From the NCBI GenBank assembly GCA_048499455.1, contig JASNZV010000022.1:62001-126000 (forward strand): a stretch of 64,000 nucleotides of DNA, in the 5' to 3' direction. Made by a program: the position numbers and the translations under genes. The notes under the pieces were generated by a model. It was not told the DNA's origin. It searched no databases and saw only the letters and a list, made by a program, of their open reading frames with translations. Of this stretch, positions 8,806-17,097 are shown one piece after another (position 1 is the first letter of the stretch; each line of letters opens with the position of its first letter). The stretch is from CFX5 sp023384495. GTDB lineage: Bacteria > Chloroflexota > Anaerolineae > Caldilineales > Caldilineaceae.

Positions 8806-9711
8806 ATGATAAACCCTACGATGCCCCTCGCCCCGCTCTGCAACACGGCGCGCCTCGAACGGGGCCGCATCCTTTCACGTCGCCTGTTGGCCATGCTGTT
8901 CGTTACCCTCGTATTCACTGCCGTGCGCCCGATTTTCGACCAAAGAGATCCACCGCCGGCAGCAAGCGGGAAAGGGCCGATGGGGGGATTTCTCTTTCAG
9001 AGCTTCTTACCTGAACCGGCCAAACCCGACACATGGATCTATTCAGGTGAGGGCGGCGTCCGCAAGCGCAGCGTGATAACGATCAATCTGCCCCCAGGCT
9101 TCACGAATCAAGGAGGGGCCAATGTCTTTGCCGACATTATGTCCAACACGGGTGATGTGGCCCCGCTGCCCGGTGGCGTTCCTGGCGCATATTTCGCTGT
9201 AGGCATTTGGCCCGCGAATGACCAGACGCGCTTCCAACGACCCATCGAGATCCGCATCGTCCTCAACGCCGCCCAGTTTACACGCGAGCAGGCCACCGCG
9301 TTGGCGTTGTATATGTTTCATCCCGAGCAAATGACGTGGGCTCAACTGCCAACTGAGTTTGCAGCCTCTTCGTTCGAATTGATGACACGCACGCAGGAAT
9401 TCATCCCCGTGGCGAAAGATTTCCCAACGTGGGGCGGCAGAACGATCTTTGCTGTGGCGCCAGCCACCACAGCCGCTGCAAAGACGATTGTCACGACCAA
9501 CGCGAATCTTCGCGCCGGCCCAGGGATCGGTTTCCCCATTGTCGGTTTTCTCTATGCGGGCGCCGAAGTTCATGTTGTGGCAACCAACACAGCCGGTGAT
9601 TGGTCACAGTTGTCCGGTGGGCAATGGGTTTGGTCGCGTTTGATTGACTCGCCCGCGTTGGCCGAGACATTGCCCATGACAACGACGCGTTCGGCGGTAA
9701 CCAGCCCATAG
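8806..9711 (+). CDS. secreted or membrane-anchored SH3-domain protein
   Basis: A 301-residue protein with an N-terminal hydrophobic segment (LLAMLFVTLVFTAVRP) that acts as signal or anchor. The middle region resembles ZU5-like or carbohydrate-active-protein beta domains (RPIEIRIVLNAAQFT, LALYMFHPEQMTWAQL); this part is not firmly identified. The C-terminus (about 230-290) is a bacterial SH3 domain, with NANLRAGPGIGFPIVGFL and GGQWVWSRL, usually a wall- or peptide-binding module. The ATG at 8806 has an AAGGAG site 7 nt upstream and starts 2 bp after the STAND stop codon, so it is co-transcribed. It may work with the external propeller; that is inference. Confidence 0.78.
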   Translation: MINPTMPLAPLCNTARLERGRILSRRLLAMLFVTLVFTAVRPIFDQRDPPPAASGKGPMGGFLFQSFLPEPAKPDTWIYSGEGGVRKRSVITINLPPGFTNQGGANVFADIMSNTGDVAPLPGGVPGAYFAVGIWPANDQTRFQRPIEIRIVLNAAQFTREQATALALYMFHPEQMTWAQLPTEFAASSFELMTRTQEFIPVAKDFPTWGGRTIFAVAPATTAAAKTIVTTNANLRAGPGIGFPIVGFLYAGAEVHVVATNTAGDWSQLSGGQWVWSRLIDSPALAETLPMTTTRSAVTSP

Positions 9712-9795
9712 TTGGCCGGCGAGCGCAGCGATCAGAAAGGGCAAAACTGTTAAGGCGAATTGCGCCGGATTTCAGACCGAGATTATTGTGACAAC

Positions 9796-9825
9796 TATCT
9801 GGTAGGCGTCTATCTGGTAGGCGTC
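9796..9825. repeat. tandem 15-bp duplication
   Basis: TATCTGGTAGGCGTC occurs twice head-to-tail (9796-9810 and 9811-9825) in the 167-bp gap between the convergent SH3-protein and transglutaminase genes. It is a short local duplication with no further copies noticed. Confidence 0.85.
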
Positions 9826-9878
9826 ACGATTGTGGCTTATTCGAGAATACCTGTGTGCAAGCAGACGATTCGTCCGCA

Positions 9879-12245
9879 TCACCGCACGCGCAGACGGGGC
9901 AGATAGTCGCGCAGGCGTTGCCAATGCTCGGCGGCGCGGGCCAGGGCCGCCGCCCGACCGGATGTGGGCGCATAGTGCAGGTTGCTGACGGCGTTACTCA
10001 GCCCGGTCACTTCGCGCGCGGCGACGCGGCCAGTATCCTGTTCGCTGGTCTGCCGCTCCACAATAAAGCTCGCCAGCCCGGCGCCATACTCGAGCACGGT
10101 TTCACCCGCTGCCAGTGGGCGACCGGCGCGGCGACCCCAGCGTAGTAGCCCCACCCATGGGTCTTCGCGGCGACGGCGCCACCGTTCCAGCATCACCCAG
10201 GCGGCCCACGCCAGCAACGCCACGGGCAGCAGCCAGAAGAGCATCTGCCAGTTCCACTCGGCGGTGGGCTCTTCTGTGGCCGTGGGCGCGGGGATGGGCG
10301 CCGGCGCTGCCGCCGTCGTTGCCTCCGGCAGGCCGGTTCGCACCAGTTCAGCGCGCCCGGCGGTCGGCTCGAAGGCGATCCAACCGTATTCGGGCAAGTA
10401 GACTTCGGGCCAGGAATGGGCTTCGGCCTCGGTGACGATCCACGAACCGTCCATTGGGTCCCAGTGGCCCACGGCATAGCCAGTGGCAAATCGAGTCGGT
10501 AGCCCATTGAGCCGGGCCAATACCACAAACGCAGTGGTGTAATAGTCGCAATAGCCTCGCTGCAGTTCGAACAAAAAGTGGTCCGCCACATCGGTCACTG
10601 TGCGTGGTGGTTCGCTGACGGTCAGATCATATTCATACTGGCGCAAATAGCGTTCGATGGCCTGCGCCTGTGCATAGGGCCCCTCTGCATCGGCGGTCAA
10701 CTCGGCGGCCAGTTGGCGCGTTCGGTCGGTGATGGTGTCGGGCAACTCCAGGTGCATCTCATAACCATCGGGAAGGGGGTGGCCATCGCCCCATGCGGGC
10801 AGCGCGGCCAGTTGCGCCTCGCTCACGGCGGGGATGGCCGACACCACTGTATAGTTGCCGGCCCGCGACCAGATCGCCACCAGGTCGCCATCGTTGCGCA
10901 GCTCTACATCATAGTTGACGCCCGGCTCGATCAGCTCGGGCGCGCCATAGAGCACCGACGAGTTGACGCGCATGCTAACGCTCTGCACCAGCAGTTGGCG
11001 CCCCACCGGTTCGTTCCGATCCCACCGTTCGTTGGCAACGCCGTCGGTACGGGTGGCCGGCGGGTTGCTCCAGCCGCGGCCATCGTAGTGGGTCAGGGTT
11101 GCGCCGCGCATATAGTGACCGGGTGGGGGCGGTAACTCAAAGGGCGCGCCGCCATAGTAATCCTGATAGCCGGCGGAATCACTGGTGCGGACGATCATCA
11201 CCACGTTGTCGCCCAGGCTGATGTTGCCGCCAAGCAAGAACTCGTTGGGCAGCCCGTCGAGCGCGCCACCGCCCTGTAGGCGAGACGCCCCGCGCAGGTT
11301 GGGAAAGAGGCGGTCGCGGAAGCTTTCAAGCTGCCGTTCCATGGGTTGCATCATGCCATAGTAGCCCCATACGACGCGCTCGACATATAGGTTGGGCAGG
11401 ATCGCGGCCACAACGGCAATAACGGCTACCACCGTCACCGTAGTCAAGACGCGGTCGACAAAGAGCGCCGGGTTGAAGTCGAGCCCATGCGCCTGCCAGC
11501 GCCGCATAAGCGATTCCTGATCCAGCAGCAGATGCAGCGCCAGGGCGAGCAACACGCCACCCAACATCAGGCCGCGACCGCCGGGAGAATAGAGCAGGAG
11601 CGCACCCAACAGCCAGAGCACGGGCGAGGCAGCCGGCAACCCACGGCGAAAACGGCGCGCCAGCCACGCCATCATCGCGGCGGCCAGCCAGAAAATCGCG
11701 CCGGCAAGCGCGGCAAAGATGAGGTTGTCTTGCGCGGCGCCGCCGGCCTGCACCCCCTGCCACCAGAGTGCAAAACGCGTGGCCAACACCCCCCAGGCGT
11801 CGACCATTTGCTGGGCCAACAGCCGCCACCCGTTGTTCCACGCCGCCCACCACACATCACCCACTGTGGGCAGCCAGGCCACCAGCGTTTGCGTCAGGAT
11901 GAGCACACCGGTCGCCATCACCGCCAGCAGCGTGAGCACCCCTTTCCACCAGCGGCGTTGCGCGGCCGGCCGCGAGCGTCGCCACCCAAGCCAGGCCCAG
12001 ACGGTGAGCACGGCAAGCGGGCCCACCAGGTCCAGCCCGACCTGAATACGGCGGAGTTCGGCCAGCCGGTTTTCGCCCAGCGCCATCGCCGGCAGCGCAG
12101 CCAGCACCACACAGGCCAGCAGAACCAGCCAGCCCCCATCTGGGCGAAACGTGGCGCCCAGCCAGCGCAGCGCCCGCATGGCCCAATGAGATTGGTCGGC
12201 GCCGCCAATCGCCAACCGCTGGTCGAGTCGTTCCGTCTGCTCCAT
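9879..12245 (-). CDS. TgpA-like transglutaminase-domain membrane protein
   Basis: A 788-residue protein with a multi-span N-terminal membrane region (about 1-300), an extracytoplasmic transglutaminase-like core, then one further membrane helix (LFWLLPVALLAWAAWVML) and a cytoplasmic DUF4129-like tail. Catalytic Cys is in RGYCDYYTTAF and His in EAEAHSWPEVYLP. The third position is Glu (WIAFEPT) where many relatives have Asp. The domain order matches TgpA/DUF3488-type proteins, which commonly sit beside DUF58 and MoxR genes. The DUF58 gene is directly upstream, 49 bp away; no MoxR ATPase is present here. The role is probably in wall or surface-protein processing but is not established. Confidence 0.87.
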   Translation of the reverse strand: MEQTERLDQRLAIGGADQSHWAMRALRWLGATFRPDGGWLVLLACVVLAALPAMALGENRLAELRRIQVGLDLVGPLAVLTVWAWLGWRRSRPAAQRRWWKGVLTLLAVMATGVLILTQTLVAWLPTVGDVWWAAWNNGWRLLAQQMVDAWGVLATRFALWWQGVQAGGAAQDNLIFAALAGAIFWLAAAMMAWLARRFRRGLPAASPVLWLLGALLLYSPGGRGLMLGGVLLALALHLLLDQESLMRRWQAHGLDFNPALFVDRVLTTVTVVAVIAVVAAILPNLYVERVVWGYYGMMQPMERQLESFRDRLFPNLRGASRLQGGGALDGLPNEFLLGGNISLGDNVVMIVRTSDSAGYQDYYGGAPFELPPPPGHYMRGATLTHYDGRGWSNPPATRTDGVANERWDRNEPVGRQLLVQSVSMRVNSSVLYGAPELIEPGVNYDVELRNDGDLVAIWSRAGNYTVVSAIPAVSEAQLAALPAWGDGHPLPDGYEMHLELPDTITDRTRQLAAELTADAEGPYAQAQAIERYLRQYEYDLTVSEPPRTVTDVADHFLFELQRGYCDYYTTAFVVLARLNGLPTRFATGYAVGHWDPMDGSWIVTEAEAHSWPEVYLPEYGWIAFEPTAGRAELVRTGLPEATTAAAPAPIPAPTATEEPTAEWNWQMLFWLLPVALLAWAAWVMLERWRRRREDPWVGLLRWGRRAGRPLAAGETVLEYGAGLASFIVERQTSEQDTGRVAAREVTGLSNAVSNLHYAPTSGRAAALARAAEHWQRLRDYLPRLRVR

Positions 12246-12294
12246 CGATGTTTGCGTCCTATATCAATCCAATCGCTCCGCCCAAAAGCATGGC

Positions 12295-13830
12295 CTACCC
12301 CACCTCTTCTTCGACTTCGTAGGTGACGACGCCGCCGGTTGGCGTGGTGCGCACCACCTTGCGCGTGCGGCGGAAGAAGAGCGCCGAAGGCAGGCGCATC
12401 CCCGCGCGCAGCATCTGCACGGGGATGTCATGACGCGCCAGCAGGTTGCGCAGGGGGGCGGCGGCCTGTTCATCGCGGTCGGGGGGGGTGATCAGCAGCA
12501 CGCTGCTCGCCAATCCCGCCGACTCCAATTGCAGCATTTGCGCTGCCCAATTGTCGTGGCCGGAAGGGGGCGTTGTCTGCGCTGTGATCACGACGATGGC
12601 GCCGCGTCCAAATAGCCGATGATTGGTGCGCAGCATTTCGGCCAAAGAAAGCGTTGTGGCTTGCACAGGGGCCAGGGCCGCCAGAATGCGCCAGAGTTGT
12701 GCCTGGCCGGGCTGGGGAAGGGTCACTACGGCGCGTTCATGAAGGGGCGCGCCCGCCACGGGCTTGCGCGGCTCCATCTCTGGCCCATTCTGGCTCACCG
12801 CTTCAATTGCCGCCGGTGGCGTCACGCCAATGTAGTCGAGCGGGGGATGGTCAGAGACTGTCAGCAACCCCACCGTGCGGCGCTCGCCCCCGGCCAATAG
12901 CTCGGCGGCCAGGCTTGCCGCCACCACAATGCCAAATTCCAACGTGCTCACATCCCCAATGGTGGTGTGGGCGGCCCCGTTGAGGTCGAGCACAATCCAA
13001 ACGCCACCGCTGGGTTCGATCTCCAACTCCTTTACCATCAACTCGCCGCGATGGGCGGTCAGCGGCCAGTGTACATAACGCAGGCTGTCGGTTGGGCGAT
13101 AGTCGCGTACGCTGGCCGAGGGCAACGGGCCAGTGAGTGGGCGGCGCTGGCGGGCGACGCCGCTGGTGTCGCTGCGCGGCAACGCCAACACGGGCAGGTG
13201 CGCCACGCGCGGATAGATGACAATGATTTCGGTCTGGTCATTGTGGATGGTGAGTTCAAAGAGACCGAGAGGATCACCCAACCTCAAATCATGTGGGCCC
13301 AGACGATAGATGCCGCGATGGCCACATTCGACCGAGCTATTCCACCGGTAACTACTGTTGGCGGCGCAGCCAACCACCCGCCCGGCGTTGTAGTTTTGGA
13401 GCGTCGAATGGTCGAGACACTCGGCCCAGAGCACTGGCGCCGGGCTGCTGTTGTGCAACTCGAATTCCTCGCGCAGTGTATCGCCCGCCACCAAGACCGC
13501 GCCCAGCCGTCGCCTACTCACCGCAATGGCGGTGGCCTGGCTGCGCACCCATAGATAGCCGACGCCATACACACCCACCAACGTAACGAGCAGCACGATC
13601 CAGACCGGGTGCGGGGCAAGAAACTGGTTGAATAGAGCGATGGGTAGCAAAAAAAGCGGCCACAACACCCGATGCTCGATCCGCGTGTGGTTGGGCAGGC
13701 CGCGGTTCCACAGCCGGTTGAACAGACCGCGCGGCCGGGTGTGGAGATGGTGTGCTTGTTCACTTGAGGGCGCTGCCGGCGAGGCGGGGGGCGCTGCCAA
13801 TCGATGACGAAGAGCCGCAAACCAGGTCAC
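12295..13830 (-). CDS. DUF58 domain protein
   Basis: A 511-residue protein with two membrane helices near the N-terminus (about 55-95) and a C-terminal DUF58 region. The family signature is visible as VRDYRPTDSLRYVHWPLTAH followed by GELMVKELE and a von-Willebrand-like strand WIVLDLNGA. DUF58 proteins usually occur with a MoxR ATPase and transglutaminase-like proteins; here only the latter follows. The start is GTG at 13830, supported by GGAG six nucleotides upstream. The function of the family is unclear. Confidence 0.87.
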   Translation of the reverse strand: MTWFAALRHRLAAPPASPAAPSSEQAHHLHTRPRGLFNRLWNRGLPNHTRIEHRVLWPLFLLPIALFNQFLAPHPVWIVLLVTLVGVYGVGYLWVRSQATAIAVSRRRLGAVLVAGDTLREEFELHNSSPAPVLWAECLDHSTLQNYNAGRVVGCAANSSYRWNSSVECGHRGIYRLGPHDLRLGDPLGLFELTIHNDQTEIIVIYPRVAHLPVLALPRSDTSGVARQRRPLTGPLPSASVRDYRPTDSLRYVHWPLTAHRGELMVKELEIEPSGGVWIVLDLNGAAHTTIGDVSTLEFGIVVAASLAAELLAGGERRTVGLLTVSDHPPLDYIGVTPPAAIEAVSQNGPEMEPRKPVAGAPLHERAVVTLPQPGQAQLWRILAALAPVQATTLSLAEMLRTNHRLFGRGAIVVITAQTTPPSGHDNWAAQMLQLESAGLASSVLLITPPDRDEQAAAPLRNLLARHDIPVQMLRAGMRLPSALFFRRTRKVVRTTPTGGVVTYEVEEEVG

Positions 13831-14035
13831 AATTTGCTCCAGCGAAATGCATATGTCAGAATGACGAACAGACTGTCACCCAATCCTGAGTCCCGTTTCT
13901 GTATTCCGTTCAGTATACCAGCATTTCTATTGTTCTTATGAAAGTTCGCTTCCAGGCGGCCAGTTGCTCGTCCGCGTCTTGCCAGCCGATCCAATCGAGC
14001 CCAGGTGAAACAAATCCGGCCCGCAATGCGTATGT

Positions 14036-14887
14036 ATGGATGTGAAGACGATCAACAATCATACGAAAACTCAAATCTTAACTGCAACGGCGGATGCATG
14101 GCTGCGCCGGCTTGGCCGCCACCCTGCACTGGGGCGGATCGTTTATGGCGAACAACTGGCAGTGGAGCGACTGGCGCTGCCGATTCGGGGCCTCCACCCT
14201 GCATTGGACGGCTTCCGCATTGTACAGTTGAGCGATTTTCACCTCTACCCGTACACCCAGATGGGCTTTTTGCGTCAGGCTGTGGCGCAGGCGAGCGCAC
14301 TCCAGCCCGACCTGATCGTGCTCACCGGCGACTATGTGACGCTCGATGTCGAGGCGATCCATGAGTTGGCGCCGGTGTTGGCGACGCTCAATGCCCGTCA
14401 TGGCGTCTTTTCAGTGCTCGGCAACCATGATCTGTGGACAAACCGACGCGCGATTGAGGCTGCCTTTGCCCAGGAACGGCTGCCGCTTCTGGTCAATCAG
14501 CGTATCCCCATCACGGTGGGCGCCGGTCATCTCCATGTGGCCGGGCTGGACGACGGCTGGTCGGGCCAGGCCGACCTGCGCGCCACGCTCGACGGCATGC
14601 CCGCGGATGAACCCGCCCTGTTGCTGATCCACGAGCCAGACCTCTTCGACGACTACGCACAGGACCCGCGTGTCGCGCTCCAGCTTTCGGGTCACAGCCA
14701 CGGTGGCCAGGTGCGGATCACGGGCAAGAAGCCGCGCATCCTGCCCCATTTGGGCCGCAAATATGAGCAGGGCCTCTATCGCATCGGCGATACCTGGCTC
14801 TATACCAATCGTGGGCTGGGCTACACGTCGGTGCCCGTACGCATCAACTGCCCGCCGGAAATCACCGAGATCACGTTGACGCGCTAA
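14036..14887 (+). CDS. calcineurin-like metallophosphoesterase, YkuE type
   Basis: A 283-residue two-metal phosphoesterase. All family motifs are present in order: SDFHLYP, LTGDYV, LGNHDLW, LLIHEPD and GHSHGGQVRI. The terminal TRGLGYTS-like segment (NRGLGYTSVPVR) matches the YkuE/UDP-diacylglucosamine-pyrophosphatase-like subgroup. No clear signal peptide is visible, although a hydrophobic N-terminal helix is missing where membrane-bound relatives have one. It is followed 90 bp later by the PyrK-like gene, separated by an inverted repeat. The physiological substrate is unknown. Confidence 0.88.
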   Translation: MDVKTINNHTKTQILTATADAWLRRLGRHPALGRIVYGEQLAVERLALPIRGLHPALDGFRIVQLSDFHLYPYTQMGFLRQAVAQASALQPDLIVLTGDYVTLDVEAIHELAPVLATLNARHGVFSVLGNHDLWTNRRAIEAAFAQERLPLLVNQRIPITVGAGHLHVAGLDDGWSGQADLRATLDGMPADEPALLLIHEPDLFDDYAQDPRVALQLSGHSHGGQVRITGKKPRILPHLGRKYEQGLYRIGDTWLYTNRGLGYTSVPVRINCPPEITEITLTR

Positions 14888-14898
14888 ATTGCGCTTGC

Positions 14899-14955
14899 TT
14901 TGAAAACGCGCAATTGGGACTCGGCCAAAGCTGCAAAGAAACTCGCGTTTTCAAA
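14899..14955. repeat. inverted repeat TTTGAAAACGCG
   Basis: TTTGAAAACGCG at 14899-14910 is perfectly complementary to CGCGTTTTCAAA at 14944-14955. A related element occurs at 20824-20868 and partial versions lie near 24432 and 44442. It looks like an interspersed repeat family; it may act as a terminator for the phosphoesterase gene. Confidence 0.6.
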
Positions 14956-14977
14956 CAGAGCTGAGTATAACCCCGTA

Positions 14978-15844
14978 ATGGCTATGATTCATCCACACAT
15001 GCCCTTCCCGCCGGTGTTGCACGATGATGGCGCGATGACGACGGTCGTGACGCACCCGCCACAGTCGCTGGACGGCGCCTGGCTGATGACCGTTTCGCTG
15101 CCGCCTGCATTGACCCTCACCCCGCGCGGCGGGCAGTTTGTGCTGGCCCGCTGCGGCGCACAGAGCGAATTCGAGCGCACTGAACACTGGCCCACGGCGC
15201 TCCGCACCCCGCTCTATGTCGTCAGCAGTCGCACCGCTGCGGTCATCGCCGGGGTGGAGTCTATCTGGCCTGAGTGGGAACTCGCGATCCCCGTACACGG
15301 ATACGACCACAATCAGTGGGTGCGCGAGTTGACGGTAGGGGCTCGCCTCAACCTATTGGGGCCACTAGGCCAAGGGTTTGTCGTCCAATCTCAGGCGCGC
15401 AATCTGTTGCTGCTTGCCGACGCGGCCCGATTGCCGATGCTCTTCGCCATCATGGAACAGATGCTCGACCAGGGCGGCCGCGTTACACTGGTGTTGCGGG
15501 CCGATACATTGGGCGCTGATCTGCGCAGCCGGCTGCCCATCCCGGTTGAGCTACGGCTGGCGACAACCGACCATGGGTTTGCCCAACAGTTGCCTGACAC
15601 CATGCGTTGGGCCGATCAGGTGGCGGCCGCGTTGCCCAACGACGCCTATGCTATGCTCGTCGAGCCGATCCGCGCCGCGCGCTTTCGGCTGGAGCCAGGT
15701 TTTGCCCACGCGTCGGTCGAGGCCGATCTGGCCTGTGGCGTTGGCGCGTGCCTGGCTTGCGCCGTTTCGCTGCCCGATGGCAGCCGGACCCGCGCCTGTG
15801 TCCATGGCCCGGTCTTTGATCTGGCCACCCTGTTGCGACGGTAG
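14978..15844 (+). CDS. dihydroorotate dehydrogenase electron-transfer subunit-like (PyrK) protein
   Basis: A 288-residue protein resembling PyrK, which passes electrons from NADH through FAD and an iron-sulfur cluster. The C-terminal cluster motif is C-x4-C-x2-C-x12-C, seen as CGVGACLACAV followed by RACVHGPVFDLATL, typical of PyrK. The N-terminal half has the ferredoxin-reductase-like barrel pattern (GQFVLARC) and a nucleotide-binding part (LGPLGQGF, NLLLLADAARLPMLFAIMEQ). I chose the ATG at 14978; in-frame sequence further upstream lies in the inverted repeat. No PyrD catalytic partner is adjacent, so it is an orphan here. Confidence 0.75.
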   Translation: MAMIHPHMPFPPVLHDDGAMTTVVTHPPQSLDGAWLMTVSLPPALTLTPRGGQFVLARCGAQSEFERTEHWPTALRTPLYVVSSRTAAVIAGVESIWPEWELAIPVHGYDHNQWVRELTVGARLNLLGPLGQGFVVQSQARNLLLLADAARLPMLFAIMEQMLDQGGRVTLVLRADTLGADLRSRLPIPVELRLATTDHGFAQQLPDTMRWADQVAAALPNDAYAMLVEPIRAARFRLEPGFAHASVEADLACGVGACLACAVSLPDGSRTRACVHGPVFDLATLLRR

Positions 15845-15859
15845 ACGGTGGGTTGATCC

Positions 15860-16936
15860 TCATCGGCTCAACAGCTCGAGTGGATTGGTGAGCCGGCCAA
15901 AGTCGCGAATCTCGAAGTGGAGGTGCGGGCCGGTGCTGTTGCCCGTGGAGCCCACCCGGCCAATCGCCTGCCCTTGCGCCACCACCTGCCCCTCTTGCAC
16001 CAACACCTCGCTCAGATGCGCATAGAGCGTCAGGTAATCAATGTTGTGGTCGATCACCACAAAACGGCCATACCCCTGGTTGTTCCACCCTGCGCGAATG
16101 ACCACGCCCCGATCTGCCGCTGTCACCAACGCGCCGCTGGGCGCGGCAATATCCACTGCGCGATGGTCGTAGCGATAGCCCTGCGTCAGCCAACCATAGA
16201 GCGGCCAGGTGAAGTGACCGCTGCCATAGGGCCAGTTAGGCGGGATGGCGCCCGTCTCGGCGTGTTGGGCGCGCCCGACGCCGCCGACGGCCAACGCCAC
16301 AAAGGGGGGCGTGTTGACCGGCTGGTTGAGCATGACATGCAGAAAATCGTTAGCCGAAGCAAGCCCTATGGGGCCGTGCGCAGGCCCTGCTGACGGGGCG
16401 ATCACGGGCACGCGCAGATGGAGACTGGGCGGCAGCGGGCCATCTGTCAACGGCGTGCGCCCGCGGTGGTTCCACGCCACGCCCACGAGCTGCTCCACGC
16501 TGATGCGATAACGCGCGGCAATGGTCGCCAATGTCTCGCCCGGCTGCACAGCATGGCAGAGTATGCCGGGCGGTGGCAGCGCTAACACATCGCCGATAAC
16601 CAGCGGCTGAGAGGCGTCAAAGTCCGGCGCGATGATACAGGGCATATCGTCGATATCGACGCCAATTTCCAGCGCCACGGTAAGCAGCGTATCCTCCGGC
16701 TGGACGGTGTAGGTCAGCGTGGCGTCGTCGCCCGCTGCGCTGGGGCTGGCGACGCCCGGCGCCGGTGTAGGGGTGGGGGTGGTCACCGCGGCGGGGGAGA
16801 CGATGGGAACCTGGCCCAGCGAGCGAGCGCCAACCCCGGGCGCTGCAATGGAGGCCACGCCACACAATCCAAGCGTCAGCAGCAGCCAACCTATCAGTGA
16901 AGAAAATGTCGGACGCGTTGCCCCAGTCGGTATCAT
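15860..16936 (-). CDS. LysM and M23 metallopeptidase (cell-wall hydrolase)
   Basis: A 358-residue exported endopeptidase-like protein. An N-terminal membrane helix (SLIGWLLLTLGLCGVASIAA) and a Thr/Pro-rich linker precede two LysM-like modules (TYTVQPEDTLLTVALEIGVD and CHAVQPGETLATIAARYRIS), which bind peptidoglycan. The C-terminal LytM/M23 domain shows the zinc ligands in DHRAVDIAAP (HxxxD) and HLHFEIRD (HxH), plus the GSTGNSTGPHLHF signature. It probably cleaves cross-links or activates other wall enzymes. It converges on the PyrK-like gene, with 15 bp between them. Confidence 0.9.
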   Translation of the reverse strand: MIPTGATRPTFSSLIGWLLLTLGLCGVASIAAPGVGARSLGQVPIVSPAAVTTPTPTPAPGVASPSAAGDDATLTYTVQPEDTLLTVALEIGVDIDDMPCIIAPDFDASQPLVIGDVLALPPPGILCHAVQPGETLATIAARYRISVEQLVGVAWNHRGRTPLTDGPLPPSLHLRVPVIAPSAGPAHGPIGLASANDFLHVMLNQPVNTPPFVALAVGGVGRAQHAETGAIPPNWPYGSGHFTWPLYGWLTQGYRYDHRAVDIAAPSGALVTAADRGVVIRAGWNNQGYGRFVVIDHNIDYLTLYAHLSEVLVQEGQVVAQGQAIGRVGSTGNSTGPHLHFEIRDFGRLTNPLELLSR

Positions 16937-16977
16937 CTGTCAAAGCTGTGAGTCACACTCACTCTCTATGCTTGCAC

Positions 16978-17003
16978 TTTGAACGCAAAGGCGCAAAGAC
17001 AGA
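16978..17003. repeat. interspersed 'GCAAAGGCGCAAAG' element
   Basis: An AACGCAAAGGCGCAAAG-like string lies in the 161-bp gap between the M23 and glycosyltransferase genes. Similar strings occur at 40341-40362 and, in the opposite orientation, at 44389-44429. I know such strings as common intergenic filler in several phyla; no function is evident. Confidence 0.5.
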
Positions 17004-17097
17004 GCGACATAAACGAAAAAAGAAAAGGCTCGGCCAACGGCTCGGCGGCTTTGCTCCCCTGCGACTATGCGCTGAGACAGCCTGCAATGATAGAGAC

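Noticed and set aside
11487..12326. Plus-strand open frame antisense to the transglutaminase gene
   Set aside because: Low-complexity Arg/Gln/His/Pro composition; the minus-strand gene has clear motifs.
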